Below, one piece after another: positions 23,688-30,782 of a DNA stretch of 37,368 nucleotides (positions within the stretch are counted from its first letter, which is position 1; each line of letters opens with the position of its first letter). Under the pieces are notes generated by a model, which made no database searches, was not told the DNA's origin, and saw nothing but the letters and a program-made list of their open reading frames with translations. The translations under genes were made by a program, and so were the position numbers. Source of the DNA: a virus; IMG/VR virus record IMGVR_UViG_3300042300_000730, positions 1 to 37,368 of that record, one strand, 5' to 3'.

Positions 23688-23728
23688 GTCTTCTCCTTTG
23701 TCGTTTCTTATACCTGATTGTAGATACC

Positions 23729-23746
23729 ATTATACATTCTCTGGAT
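23729..23746 (-). promoter_or_regulatory. Box/-10 promoter ATCCAGAG-aatg-TATAAT
   Basis: Drives the unit from 23687 through the proteasome-like gene; leader about 35 bases. Confidence 0.73.
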
Positions 23747-23753
23747 AGCAAGA

Positions 23754-23797
23754 AGTAGAGCCGATCAAAGTCTCAGCGATTGATTATCGGCGCTACT
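23754..23797 (-). terminator. Hairpin with 11 of 12 bp stem
   Basis: AGTAGaGCCGAT pairs with ATCGGCgCTACT across a 20-base loop, between the stop at 23817 and the next promoter. Confidence 0.55.
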
Positions 23798-23816
23798 CTA
23801 CTCGCTATGGCAGCGA

Positions 23817-24089
23817 CTATACAGCTAGAGTGACCTCACCCTTAGCGACCTGTGACATCAGCCGGCACGCTTGTTTCGTGTCGTCTACTTTGACTGACGT
23901 GCCTGTCATGATGTCGAATACGAGATAGTGAGTACGATCATCCGCTCGCAACACCGCAAGCTTCTTTCGGCGACGAAAGTACGCTGCTGAGTACCCAGCC
24001 GGCAAACTTATGCCCGCTGCAAGTTCTGGGAGCTCTTCAGTCCGCGAACCTGGCTTAGCTCTATTTTTTGTTTCTGTTTCTGTTGTCAT
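23817..24089 (-). CDS. Small basic protein of unknown function
   Basis: 90 residues. A Thr/Glu/Lys-rich disordered start is followed by AGYSAAYFRRRKKLAVLRAD and HYLVFDIMTGTSVKV, a likely small beta domain with a basic patch. AAAGGAG precedes the ATG. It is the last gene of a unit begun at 24785. Confidence 0.62.
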   Translation of the reverse strand: MTTETETKNRAKPGSRTEELPELAAGISLPAGYSAAYFRRRKKLAVLRADDRTHYLVFDIMTGTSVKVDDTKQACRLMSQVAKGEVTLAV

Positions 24090-24119
24090 TATGTCTCCTT
24101 TTGTTTTTGTTGTTATTAC

Positions 24120-24596
24120 TTAATAAATGCTGAATCCGCCGGACTCAACTAAGAAGTCTGCGAACTCGCGAATATCGTCTACGTCAAGACTGTAGTGCGC
24201 TTCCCAAGGGCGAACCTTGCCTTTGCTATCGCATGCATTGCACGTCTTCTTTTTGTCCATGCCCATGCTGACGCCGACCGTATCCGTTCGGATACCTGTT
24301 GCGTCACAGTACTTGCATGGCTCGTCCGGCAACGCAGCAATAGCCGCATCACGTTCTGAGACGTAGCGAGCAGCGATACCATCTGCAATGTCGTTGTAGA
24401 GCTTCAGACCGAGCGCGTAAGCGTCATCTTCGTTCAGCCCATCACCATCGTTAGTCTGAGCATTCTTCACCTTTGATGCGGTGTCTACGTGCATATCTTC
24501 TACGTAGATCCACAGCGGGCGCCAGCCCCAAACGTTGCGTCGGAAGTATTCGCCCATTTCACTTTTGGCGTTTCTTCCCATTACGTCCATTCCCAT
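24120..24596 (-). CDS. Protein with DnaJ-like zinc site
   Basis: 158 residues. The N-terminal MGMDVMGRNAKSEMGEYFRR then NVWGWRPLWIYVEDM is a recognisable module of phage and bacterial hypothetical proteins. Residues about 93-130 hold CKYCDATGIR and CNACDSKGKV, the CxxCxxxG pairs of a DnaJ-type zinc centre. The C-terminus DVDDIREFADFLVESGGFSI completes the module. AAAGGAG precedes the ATG. No J domain is present. Function unknown. Confidence 0.75.
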   Translation of the reverse strand: MGMDVMGRNAKSEMGEYFRRNVWGWRPLWIYVEDMHVDTASKVKNAQTNDGDGLNEDDAYALGLKLYNDIADGIAARYVSERDAAIAALPDEPCKYCDATGIRTDTVGVSMGMDKKKTCNACDSKGKVRPWEAHYSLDVDDIREFADFLVESGGFSIY

Positions 24597-24647
24597 TATT
24601 GTTCTCCTTTTGTAGTGTGTCGTTTTAGTTTTGAAAGAAGCAGAACT

Positions 24648-24785
24648 TTAGAAGTCCCACTTCTTTACGCGGCAAGCCTGACGATTCGCAAGCTTGCGCT
24701 TGTTAGGAATCTGCTGAGCTCTGAGGATATTTCTATCCGCAAAGGCTTGGCGACTTTCCGCGTTCCATTTGGTTGATGTTTTCAT
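24648..24785 (-). CDS. Small basic protein, leaderless
   Basis: 45 residues (MKTSTKWNAESRQAFADRNI...CRVKKWDF). The ATG lies 6 bases after the -10, so the longer in-frame reading is rejected. It is strongly basic and helical and probably binds nucleic acid or a partner protein. Promoter and first bases (TATAATGAATATATGA) are shared with the gene at 25065, so the 5' ends are duplicated. Confidence 0.6.
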   Translation of the reverse strand: MKTSTKWNAESRQAFADRNILRAQQIPNKRKLANRQACRVKKWDF

Positions 24786-24791
24786 ATATTC

Positions 24792-24809
24792 ATTATACAA
24801 TCTCTGGAA
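24792..24809 (-). promoter_or_regulatory. Box/-10 promoter TTCCAGAG-attg-TATAAT
   Basis: Leaderless arrangement, 6 bases before the ATG at 24785. CTCGAG and the TAA of the upstream gene adjoin the box. Confidence 0.78.
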
Positions 24810-24816
24810 ACTCGAG

Positions 24817-25065
24817 TTAAAGACTGAAGATCGAAGTTTGTGAATCAAAGAACTCCATGTCGTCCTCTTGACCCAACCACTCAGCGAGAGTTTCCGAGTC
24901 GGATTCGTTGAAAACGATGTCGATATTTGGCCAGCCGGTGGATTCGGTGGCAATGTCGACGACGCGGACAAACGAGTCCGGAATAGTGTTTTTTAGGTCG
25001 ATAATGGCGTCGAGAAGGTTTTCGGTGGCCAAGTCGACGTTGATGATTTTTGTGTGGTTGTTCAT
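24817..25065 (-). CDS. Small acidic protein, leaderless
   Basis: 82 residues (MNNHTKIINVDLATENLLDA...). ATG 6 bases after the -10. The protein is strongly acidic (FNESDSETLAEWLGQEDDME), with aromatic residues near the C-terminus. Acidic small proteins of early phage regions often bind host factors; this is only a possibility here. Confidence 0.65.
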   Translation of the reverse strand: MNNHTKIINVDLATENLLDAIIDLKNTIPDSFVRVVDIATESTGWPNIDIVFNESDSETLAEWLGQEDDMEFFDSQTSIFSL

Positions 25066-25071
25066 ATATTC

Positions 25072-25089
25072 ATTATACAATCTCTGGAA
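25072..25089 (-). promoter_or_regulatory. Box/-10 promoter TTCCAGAG-attg-TATAAT
   Basis: Leaderless arrangement for the gene at 25065. The block including the first bases of the gene matches the copy at 24792. Confidence 0.78.
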
Positions 25090-25097
25090 ACTCAAGT

Positions 25098-25400
25098 TTA
25101 GTAGGGACTTTGGCCGTTGTCGAAGCGGCTGTCAGTCGCGATGAGGGCCAGAAGGACATCGTAGTTGAAAACTTGTTCGATTTCAGATTCGTCGAAGAGT
25201 GGGGCCTCGAACGAGAACGTGGCGGCGTCGTTGCCGAGATTAATGAATGGCTGATTGTCGACGAAGTGAATTGTGAATATCGGGTCGAGGCCAAGTTCGT
25301 TGAAGTCGATTGTTGCGTTGTTGCAGTTAGCGTAGAAGTAGTCGATGTCGAAGTCGATTGTAACTGCGTTGTCTGTTTTTGTGATCGTGTAGGTTTTCAT
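25098..25400 (-). CDS. Acidic protein of unknown function
   Basis: 100 residues beginning MKTYTITKTDNAVTIDFDID. The start follows AACGACAAAGGAAAAATC. It is rich in Asp, Asn and Phe with alternating strands (TIDFNELGLDPIFTIHFVDN), ending FDNGQSPY. It resembles the product at 16678 in composition and opening. Not recognised. Confidence 0.65.
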   Translation of the reverse strand: MKTYTITKTDNAVTIDFDIDYFYANCNNATIDFNELGLDPIFTIHFVDNQPFINLGNDAATFSFEAPLFDESEIEQVFNYDVLLALIATDSRFDNGQSPY

Positions 25401-25430
25401 GATTTTTCCTTTGTCGTTGTGTATATAAAC

Positions 25431-25448
25431 ATTATACAAACTCTGGAA
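25431..25448 (-). promoter_or_regulatory. Box/-10 promoter TTCCAGAG-tttg-TATAAT
   Basis: Drives the gene at 25400; leader about 24 bases. CTCGAG lies beside the box. Confidence 0.78.
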
Positions 25449-25460
25449 ACTCGAGTTGCT

Positions 25461-25667
25461 CTATCCGAACATCTCGGCCCAGCACTCTGGGTGCGTGCCT
25501 GAAACAAGCTGCTCACGAAGACCTCTGCTTAGATCAGGGAACGCGTTCTGTATCAACGCGCCCGCACTGCGTCGTGCAAGGCCTGAGTTCGGTACTTCTA
25601 CCTCACCCTTGTATCCGCAATGAACGCACCGCGGCGTCTCGACTACTGAGTAAAACTCTGTCCGCAT
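25461..25667 (-). CDS. Small protein with CxxC motif
   Basis: 68 residues beginning MRTEFYSVVETPRCVHCGYK, with AAGGAG 6 bases before the ATG. CVHCGYKGEVEV and the later PECWAEMF give three cysteines that may form a zinc site (CxxC...H/C). It follows the upstream stop by 10 bases in the unit begun at 25845. Confidence 0.62.
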   Translation of the reverse strand: MRTEFYSVVETPRCVHCGYKGEVEVPNSGLARRSAGALIQNAFPDLSRGLREQLVSGTHPECWAEMFG

Positions 25668-25677
25668 GCTCTGCTCC

Positions 25678-25845
25678 TTAATCCCACAGAGGTTCGCGCG
25701 GTGTGAGTGCCGCAATGATGAGACATACGCCCGAGATGCCGAGCTTGAACTGTGTCGACGTTCTCACGCCGAGGTGCTCTACACCAAGCAACCGCTCGAG
25801 TTCATTGATTGCGAGTTCGAATTCATTCTCTGTGTTTACTGCCAT
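25678..25845 (-). CDS. Small protein with C-terminal hydrophobic segment
   Basis: 55 residues beginning MAVNTENEFELAINELERLL. The ATG at 25845 has GGAG 6 bases upstream, whereas the in-frame ATG at 25863 has none. The N-terminal half is an acidic helix. LGISGVCLIIAALTP may be a membrane segment. Confidence 0.55.
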   Translation of the reverse strand: MAVNTENEFELAINELERLLGVEHLGVRTSTQFKLGISGVCLIIAALTPREPLWD

Positions 25846-25875
25846 GTTGTTCTCCTGTGTCATGTTGATAGTTTA

Positions 25876-25893
25876 ATTATATAAACTCTGGAC
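25876..25893 (-). promoter_or_regulatory. Box/-10 promoter GTCCAGAG-ttta-TATAAT
   Basis: Drives 25845 and 25667; leader about 24 bases. The first box base belongs to the upstream TAG stop. Confidence 0.75.
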
Positions 25894-26186
25894 TAGTACT
25901 CTGACATCATTCTGTCGTAGCGAATCTCTTCCGCAACCGCGTCGTCGTCGTACTTCTCGAGAGCGACCATCGCCTCATCGACGTTGGTGAACTCTTGTTC
26001 GTGAATGCAATCTACGTCTGCCGGCTCCCAGTACGTCGCTGGAATTGTCTTCCAAACTGTCCCGACGATGAGTCCGCTAGTCTGCACTTGCACTTCAAGC
26101 CCGAACAAGTCGCCTATCGCGAAGTACTCCGCAATGACGCCTTCAAACGGCTCTCTTGTTCCCCATTGTTTCTTCGTGTATTTCAT
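25893..26186 (-). CDS. Acidic protein of unknown function
   Basis: 97 residues. MKYTKKQWGTREPFEGVIAE then IPATYWEPADVDCIHEQEFT, with an acidic helical end (AMVALEKYDDDAVAEEI). Leader AACGAAAGGACGCAAT precedes the ATG. No family recognised. Confidence 0.66.
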   Translation of the reverse strand: MKYTKKQWGTREPFEGVIAEYFAIGDLFGLEVQVQTSGLIVGTVWKTIPATYWEPADVDCIHEQEFTNVDEAMVALEKYDDDAVAEEIRYDRMMSEY

Positions 26187-26213
26187 ATTGCGTCCTTTCG
26201 TTGTTATATATGC

Positions 26214-26231
26214 ATTATATAAACTCTGGAA
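26214..26231 (-). promoter_or_regulatory. Box/-10 promoter TTCCAGAG-ttta-TATAAT
   Basis: Drives the gene at 26186; leader about 21 bases. The sequence TAA-ACTCGAG-TTCCAGAG joins the upstream stop directly to the box. Confidence 0.8.
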
Positions 26232-26238
26232 CTCGAGT

Positions 26239-26385
26239 TTACTTCTTATTTTGCTTTTCGATGCACCTGACTAAGTCTTCAGCTATTTCTTTCTTTCTGA
26301 AGTACCTAACTCCAGACGGAGTTATTACGTTCCAAGTGTGAATGCTTCTCTCAATACGTACCTGTTGTTTCGTCGTTGTAGTCAT
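26239..26385 (-). CDS. Very small basic protein, leaderless
   Basis: 48 residues (MTTTTKQQVRIERSIHTWNV...KQNKK). The ATG is 6 bases after TATAAT and the TAA touches the next CTCGAG-box, so promoter geometry frames this gene on both sides. ITPSGVRYFRKKEIAEDLVR suggests a small strand-turn-helix fold of Arc/excisionase size; DNA binding is only a guess. Confidence 0.62.
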   Translation of the reverse strand: MTTTTKQQVRIERSIHTWNVITPSGVRYFRKKEIAEDLVRCIEKQNKK

Positions 26386-26391
26386 GCAACC

Positions 26392-26409
26392 ATTATATAA
26401 ACTCTGGAA
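26392..26409 (-). promoter_or_regulatory. Box/-10 promoter TTCCAGAG-ttta-TATAAT
   Basis: Leaderless arrangement for the 48-residue gene at 26385. The upstream TAG is followed by ACTCGAG and the box. Confidence 0.8.
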
Positions 26410-26416
26410 CTCGAGT

Positions 26417-26587
26417 CTATATCGAGATCGGGCAACTCAGGTTCGCATCGTTTGAGTGGAATCGAAGTTCCTGCTTGCAAACTGCGCAGATTTCGTCTAA
26501 GTCTAGACCAACAACGCTGTCGTTGTAGTCACGCATAGCTCGTCGTTTACCTGCTCGATAAGCGATGTACAGTCCTAAGATTCCCAT
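26417..26587 (-). CDS. Small membrane-anchored zinc-site protein, leaderless
   Basis: 56 residues (MGILGLYIAYRAGKRRAMRD...). The ATG is 6 bases after the -10; the longer in-frame reading crosses the 40-bp repeats and is rejected. A short hydrophobic N-terminus is followed by KRR and then EICAVCKQELRFHSNDANLS with CxxC and a later Cys, a possible metal site. Function unknown. Confidence 0.6.
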   Translation of the reverse strand: MGILGLYIAYRAGKRRAMRDYNDSVVGLDLDEICAVCKQELRFHSNDANLSCPISI

Positions 26588-26593
26588 AACTAC

Positions 26594-26611
26594 ATTATAA
26601 CAGCTCTGGAT
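26594..26611 (-). promoter_or_regulatory. Box/-10 promoter ATCCAGAG-ctgt-TATAAT
   Basis: Leaderless arrangement for the gene at 26587, immediately beside two 40-bp repeats. Confidence 0.73.
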
Positions 26612-26619
26612 GTCCAAAG

Positions 26620-26659
26620 TGGCAGCGGTCTTGCCTTGCAGCCTCCCGCCAGGCCGATG
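26620..26659. repeat. 40-bp bipartite repeat, copy 1
   Basis: TGGCAGCGGTC, about 20 bases, AGGCCGATG. Intergenic, in tandem with copy 2. Confidence 0.7.
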
Positions 26660-26667
26660 CTTGAAAT

Positions 26668-26709
26668 TGGCAGCGGTCTTGCCTCTGCAGCCTTCCACCA
26701 GGCCGATGT
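26668..26709. repeat. 40-bp bipartite repeat, copy 2
   Basis: Same ends as copy 1, with the inner part also similar (TTGCCT..GCAGCCT). It ends just before the stop at 26711. Confidence 0.7.
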
Positions 26710-26710
26710 C

Positions 26711-26914
26711 TCAATCGCGTTTAGGGAACGCAATGATCTTAGCATCAGGCGGTTCAGGCAGCACCTCGATGTCGAGGATGTCAACCATCTCTGCGTCTTC
26801 TATTCCCTGCGAGACAGCTGCGAATACCTCACCGTCTATCTCTGTGTATGCGTCAGGCCCGCGCCTCACGCACAGCCGGACCACTACTGAGTAGAGGACC
26901 GTGCCTTCACTCAT
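26711..26914 (-). CDS. Small acidic beta-rich protein
   Basis: 67 residues. TVLYSVVVRLCVRRG then EIDGEVFAAVSQGIEDAEMV, ending IIAFPKRD. The ATG overlaps the upstream stop (ATGA), so the pair is translated together. Not recognised. Confidence 0.62.
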   Translation of the reverse strand: MSEGTVLYSVVVRLCVRRGPDAYTEIDGEVFAAVSQGIEDAEMVDILDIEVLPEPPDAKIIAFPKRD

Positions 26915-27129
26915 GATTGTGCGGCGTCAGGGAACACCAACGGCAGCGCTAACTGCGCCGTCGGTTTCATCTTGCCGCCTGACAACTGCAGCGCGATACT
27001 TCCACGCTCGCCTTCAGGCGCGTTGTCGACGTCTTCCCACTCGTCCTCGGTCCAGTCTGATGTGTCGACGACGACTAATTGACGAGCATTGCCGTAGTTT
27101 CCATCGGCAGCGAAATAGTGAATTGTCAT
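26911..27129 (-). CDS. Small acidic protein of unknown function
   Basis: 72 residues. MTIHYFAADGNYGNARQLVV then TSDWTEDEWEDVDNAPEGER, then a short beta-rich end. The start follows AACGAAAGGATAACCTA. This N-terminal pattern (strand, DxxGNYG, WTxDEW) occurs in small actinophage proteins of unknown role. Confidence 0.66.
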   Translation of the reverse strand: MTIHYFAADGNYGNARQLVVVDTSDWTEDEWEDVDNAPEGERGSIALQLSGGKMKPTAQLALPLVFPDAAQS

Positions 27130-27158
27130 TAGGTTATCCTTTCGTTGTTGTTACGTAC

Positions 27159-27176
27159 ATTATATAAACTCTGGAA
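27159..27176 (-). promoter_or_regulatory. Box/-10 promoter TTCCAGAG-ttta-TATAAT
   Basis: Drives the pair 27129 and 26914; leader about 23 bases. Confidence 0.78.
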
Positions 27177-27187
27177 GAATGAACCAA

Positions 27188-27232
27188 CCCGGGAGGAACA
27201 CTAAAGGACAAGTAAAGTGTGTCCACCCCGGG
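27188..27232 (-). terminator. Long imperfect hairpin with CCCGGG ends
   Basis: CCCGGG...CCCGGG closes a stem that continues through GGAACACT / AGTGTGTCC. It lies after the stop of the VWA gene. Confidence 0.6.
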
Positions 27233-27242
27233 CCGGCGATCT

Positions 27243-29036
27243 TTAGCGTTGAACTGACTCCAGCGCTCTTGCTGCTGCAGATCCTATCTGCGTCGCTACG
27301 TCTGCGGCACTTGTAATCTTCTCGACGAGCTGCACTGACTTGGTGCTCGAGCTATTGAGAAGTCGACGAGCGTCGTCACTCGCTAACGGAGACACAACCA
27401 TGACTCCGACACCAAGTCTTTCGCACTCATCTAACCAGCGTCGTGCGTTCTTCGTCTCTTCGTGAGTGTAACACAGATCGCTAACGATGACGAGCAATCG
27501 CGCGCCTACGCCATTGAGCAAGTTCAACGAACCATCAAGCGCTTTGAATGCTTTCTCAAAGCGTTCAGTTCCATCTGGCGCCGAGTACACTGTCACCTCT
27601 GACAAGTGCTGCCCGGGCTTCAATGTTGGGAACACCCCAGTGCCGTAGTAAACCATCGCCGCACGGCCTTGAACTCTCCGCACCGCTTCGCTCATGACCC
27701 ACGCTGTCACTGCCATCGGCTCCATCGCCGAGGACATTGAACCGCTGATGTCGACCATTACGCCGACAGTGAGAGTTGGGTCGTCAGTGTGCGTGCGCTT
27801 AGTCCGGCGCCATGGCTCTACTTGCGTCATGATGCCCTTCGACTTAAACGCTGCTCCCTGCACCATAGCGCGCGTGCGCAACCGGCCAGGAGGAACGATC
27901 GACTTAATCTCAGTCTCGTCACGCTCACGATACTTAGCTTTCTCAAGCATCTGCGCTACCTTGACTGCTGCTGCTCGTTCATCACCACGTGGAGCGCGCT
28001 TTTCAACTAGACGACTGTTTGTCTCAGAAGAAGATTCTGGCCCAGTGCCTCTACCGAATACTTTGTCCGCAGCGTCCTTGTGTTCTTTCTGCTGCTTCGC
28101 TGCACCGCTTCGACTTTTAACTTCACGCTCCCATTCTTCTTGCGTCTGTTGATCTGCTGCATCGGCTGAACCACCGACAGCTGCGTTGCCAGCTGCTTCC
28201 TCGAGTGCTTCCTCGAGTGCTTCCCCGAACTCGCCAAGCTCGCCTAGCCCTGATTCACCTTGACCAGGCTCTGGCTCACCAGCTTCAGCTGCTGCCTCTT
28301 TAACTAATCTTGCCCACTCACGGGCGACAGGGTAGAGACCTTCAATTGAACTGTGTGAAGTGTAGTCCTGAGCTTGCAGCCATAGGTTGCGAAGCTTAGT
28401 GAAGAGCTCTACACCAAGCTTATTGATTAGAACTTCCTCTACAGTCTCGATGTCTGACAGCTCGAGTGAACCCGCATCTACGCGTGCTGACGTGAGTGCC
28501 GCCATGTGCGCTGCTGTCCACATGCTGCTGGTGTCTACACCGGTGACATTGAGGTCAGCCATCACTATCTCGAGCGCGCAAGCGCGGAGAAACCCGGAGT
28601 TACCTGGCATCAAGGTGACGCCTAAGTTCTCGATACGACCTTCTTCAAGAAGCACGAGTGCTTTGAACTCAAGAGACTCGAGGTCCTTCTGCGCTTTAAT
28701 GAGATCCCAGCGAGAGAACCGAGCGTGGAGAGCTTCATGGAATATGACACCAGAAGCTTTAGGCCAGTCGAACTGAACGCTGCGTTGCGTCATGTCGCCG
28801 ATCGACGCCGGCGTTATTGACTTGCCAAACGCTCTCGTCACATCTACTTCGATCTCTGCAAGCATTGGGTTGTAGCACGCTGGTGCCACGCCGCCACCGG
28901 CGCCTGGGCCGACGTACGCGATAACATCTGCGCGTTCTGCCCAGATATTTGTAATCTGGCCGATCTGCACGCCTACGCCTAACCACTCGGGTGGCGTAGC
29001 CTCAGCTCGAGAGCTATTAATCTTAAAATGTGTCAT
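27243..29036 (-). CDS. CobT-like metallopeptidase/VWA protein
   Basis: 597 residues. An N-terminal zinc-peptidase-like domain has GVIFHEALHARFSRW (HExxH, H100/E101/H104) with a later VLLEEGRIENLG that may supply the third ligand. Residues about 235-360 are Glu/Ala/Gly-rich and disordered. The C-terminal von Willebrand A domain has the MIDAS motif VMVDISGSMSS (near 426-432) and VIVSDLCYTHEE. This is the CobT/VWA plus MoxR arrangement, in which the VWA protein delivers substrates to the AAA+ partner, encoded next upstream at 29155. The cobalt-chelatase role is unlikely without CobN; a remodelling or proteolytic role is inferred. Start follows AAAGGACAAGGACAA. Confidence 0.88.
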   Translation of the reverse strand: MTHFKINSSRAEATPPEWLGVGVQIGQITNIWAERADVIAYVGPGAGGGVAPACYNPMLAEIEVDVTRAFGKSITPASIGDMTQRSVQFDWPKASGVIFHEALHARFSRWDLIKAQKDLESLEFKALVLLEEGRIENLGVTLMPGNSGFLRACALEIVMADLNVTGVDTSSMWTAAHMAALTSARVDAGSLELSDIETVEEVLINKLGVELFTKLRNLWLQAQDYTSHSSIEGLYPVAREWARLVKEAAAEAGEPEPGQGESGLGELGEFGEALEEALEEAAGNAAVGGSADAADQQTQEEWEREVKSRSGAAKQQKEHKDAADKVFGRGTGPESSSETNSRLVEKRAPRGDERAAAVKVAQMLEKAKYRERDETEIKSIVPPGRLRTRAMVQGAAFKSKGIMTQVEPWRRTKRTHTDDPTLTVGVMVDISGSMSSAMEPMAVTAWVMSEAVRRVQGRAAMVYYGTGVFPTLKPGQHLSEVTVYSAPDGTERFEKAFKALDGSLNLLNGVGARLLVIVSDLCYTHEETKNARRWLDECERLGVGVMVVSPLASDDARRLLNSSSTKSVQLVEKITSAADVATQIGSAAARALESVQR

Positions 29037-29069
29037 TTGTCCTTGTCCTTTGTTGTCCTTGTACTATCA

Positions 29070-29087
29070 ATTATATAAACTCTGGAA
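29070..29087 (-). promoter_or_regulatory. Box/-10 promoter TTCCAGAG-ttta-TATAAT
   Basis: Drives the CobT-like gene separately from its AAA+ partner; leader about 27 bases. Confidence 0.78.
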
Positions 29088-29092
29088 AGAGA

Positions 29093-29124
29093 GGTTAGCC
29101 TCCCGCACACCTACGGGAGACCAA
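29093..29124 (-). terminator. Hairpin GGTT..CTCCCG / CGGGAG..AACC
   Basis: Two-part stem after the AAA+ gene and before the next promoter. Confidence 0.5.
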
Positions 29125-29154
29125 CCAACGAAGACTGAGCGCGAAAGGCAGCGC

Positions 29155-30147
29155 TTAGATCTTCGCCGGGCGACACTCTTCTCCGAATACTCGGGTGAAG
29201 ACGTCAGCCACGACTGGGCGATCCATCTCGGGAGCGGCAGCTAGCAAGTTCGCGATAGCGAATGATGTGCCGAACTCCTTTGCGAGATCGCGGAACGCTA
29301 GAAGCTCACGCATCTGAGGAGCCCATGAGACTTCAGACGACTGCTGCTTCTTACTTAAATTTTGCGCCGCAGTGACGATTGGCACCGGAGCTCCTAACTT
29401 ACGAGCGAGCGACCAATCAGTCGTCATCTCTGCTTGCACAAGGAATCGTGACAAGAGAGCTTCAGACAATCGCACGCCTGGAGCGTTCGGGTTAGTCGCT
29501 GCGATTACGTAGAAACCTGGAGCAGCTTTCACTGTCCCACGCTCTGGGTTAGCAGTCACAGTGTATTCACGACGGCCATCCATGAGACCGTAGACGATAC
29601 TGAGCACCTTCGGGTCGATAAGACCTACCTCATCGATGAGCAGCACTCCGCCGCACTCCGCTGCTTTAAGCAGTGGGCCGTCCTCCCAGACAAAGCCACC
29701 ACTTGGTGTCTGCACATATCCGCCGACTAAGTCAGCAACTTCTGTGTCGCCTGAGCCGAGCACTGTGAACAAGCCACCGGACTCGCCAGTGAACGCAGCT
29801 TCAACAACAGCAGTCTTACCGCAACCTGGTGCGCCGTACAAAAGTACGTATGCTGACATGTCTCTCGACTTGCGAAGCACCATGACATCGTCATGCTCAC
29901 CCCACTTGCGTGAGTAGTAGTTCTCGCCATTTGGTCGAGTGTAACTCTTCTCGCCTACAAGCGCGTCTGCAGATATCATTGGAACTTTCTTCTTCGGAGC
30001 GATAGTCTTAGCCTTGACGCGTCCTGCGTCGAGAACCATTGACTTCATCTTATCCGCGAACTCTGAGTGCAGAGTCTGCCCCGCTGCTGCAAGCAGCACT
30101 TTGTCTAGCCCCGGGTGGAGCTTGTCGTATTCTGTACTTGATAACAT
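29155..30147 (-). CDS. MoxR/CobS-like AAA+ ATPase
   Basis: 330 residues. Walker A GAPGCGKT at residues 105-112; Walker B VLLIDEVGL with D172/E173; sensor-1 VIAATNPNAPG; arginine-finger region LSEALLSRFLVQ. GSGDTEVADLVGGYVQTPSG and WEDGPLLKAAECGG are typical of the MoxR/CobS clade. Such ATPases remodel proteins with a VWA-domain partner, here the gene at 27243. Its own family promoter and the leader AACGAAAGGACACAAA precede the ATG. Confidence 0.92.
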   Translation of the reverse strand: MLSSTEYDKLHPGLDKVLLAAAGQTLHSEFADKMKSMVLDAGRVKAKTIAPKKKVPMISADALVGEKSYTRPNGENYYSRKWGEHDDVMVLRKSRDMSAYVLLYGAPGCGKTAVVEAAFTGESGGLFTVLGSGDTEVADLVGGYVQTPSGGFVWEDGPLLKAAECGGVLLIDEVGLIDPKVLSIVYGLMDGRREYTVTANPERGTVKAAPGFYVIAATNPNAPGVRLSEALLSRFLVQAEMTTDWSLARKLGAPVPIVTAAQNLSKKQQSSEVSWAPQMRELLAFRDLAKEFGTSFAIANLLAAAPEMDRPVVADVFTRVFGEECRPAKI

Positions 30148-30200
30148 TTTGTGTCCTTTCGTTGTTTGTCGTTTGGTGTGTTACTTACTTATTCATTATT

Positions 30201-30218
30201 ATTATAAAGACTCTGGAA
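30201..30218 (-). promoter_or_regulatory. Box/-10 promoter TTCCAGAG-tctt-TATAAT
   Basis: Drives the AAA+ gene; the longest leader of the family, about 47 bases. Confidence 0.75.
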
Positions 30219-30219
30219 G

Positions 30220-30666
30220 CTAACTCTGCTTCCAGTAATCTTCAAAACTAAGAAACTTGCGAGCTTTGTTGACTCGGCCAAGAGCCTTGTACGCGAGCTT
30301 GCCTCTGGCCGCGTCATCGACATCCTTCTGCGTGAGCTCGACGACGATTGGCTCTTTGTACAGAGCCCAGCCTCGAGTTGAAAGCTGCTGCATTGTCGAG
30401 TCTGTCAACGACGTCAGCCAAGTCGATGCCTGAACTTCAGCACTGCCGGGTCCTGGCATAACAGGGCTTGGCGTCGGGCCTGTGTAGCATCGCCACTGTC
30501 TGCGTGCTACCGCTGGCGAGATCTGTCGACGGAATACTGTAAACGGCATCATAAGCGATGAAGACGACCTAAGCGGCGGAAACATCATCATTTGATACGA
30601 CGTTTTGTCGTGCCTAAATTCTAAGTAGAGCATGTGCCCTACAACTTCTGTTGAACTGTCATTCAT
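30220..30666 (-). CDS. Protein of unknown function
   Basis: 148 residues. GHMLYLEFRHDKTSYQ, then a stretch rich in Met, Ser and Pro (FPPLRSSSSLMMPFTVFRRQ), then a basic helical end (GRVNKARKFLSFEDYWKQS). Leader AACGAAAGGACAAAAT. Not recognised. Confidence 0.66.
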   Translation of the reverse strand: MNDSSTEVVGHMLYLEFRHDKTSYQMMMFPPLRSSSSLMMPFTVFRRQISPAVARRQWRCYTGPTPSPVMPGPGSAEVQASTWLTSLTDSTMQQLSTRGWALYKEPIVVELTQKDVDDAARGKLAYKALGRVNKARKFLSFEDYWKQS

Positions 30667-30695
30667 TATTTTGTCCTTTCGTTTGGTGTGAATAC

Positions 30696-30713
30696 ATTAT
30701 ATAAACTCTGGAA
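30696..30713 (-). promoter_or_regulatory. Box/-10 promoter TTCCAGAG-ttta-TATAAT
   Basis: Drives the gene at 30666; leader about 23 bases. Confidence 0.78.
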
Positions 30714-30714
30714 A

Positions 30715-30778
30715 GCTGCCGGCTGAGGAGGGTTTCAGCCGACAGCAGTTCTGTGCTCAACTTCCGACCGGGAGTTGA
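30715..30778 (-). terminator. Two adjacent hairpins
   Basis: GCTGcCGGCTGA / TCAGCCGaCAGC (30715-30746) and TCAACTTCCG / CGGGAGTTGA (30757-30778), both between the stop at 30783 and the next promoter. Confidence 0.5.
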
Positions 30779-30782
30779 TTCT

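Noticed and set aside
26417-26698. A 93-codon version of the 26417 gene starting inside the 40-bp repeats.
   Set aside because: The promoter lies within that extension, and the leaderless ATG at 26587 explains the gene.
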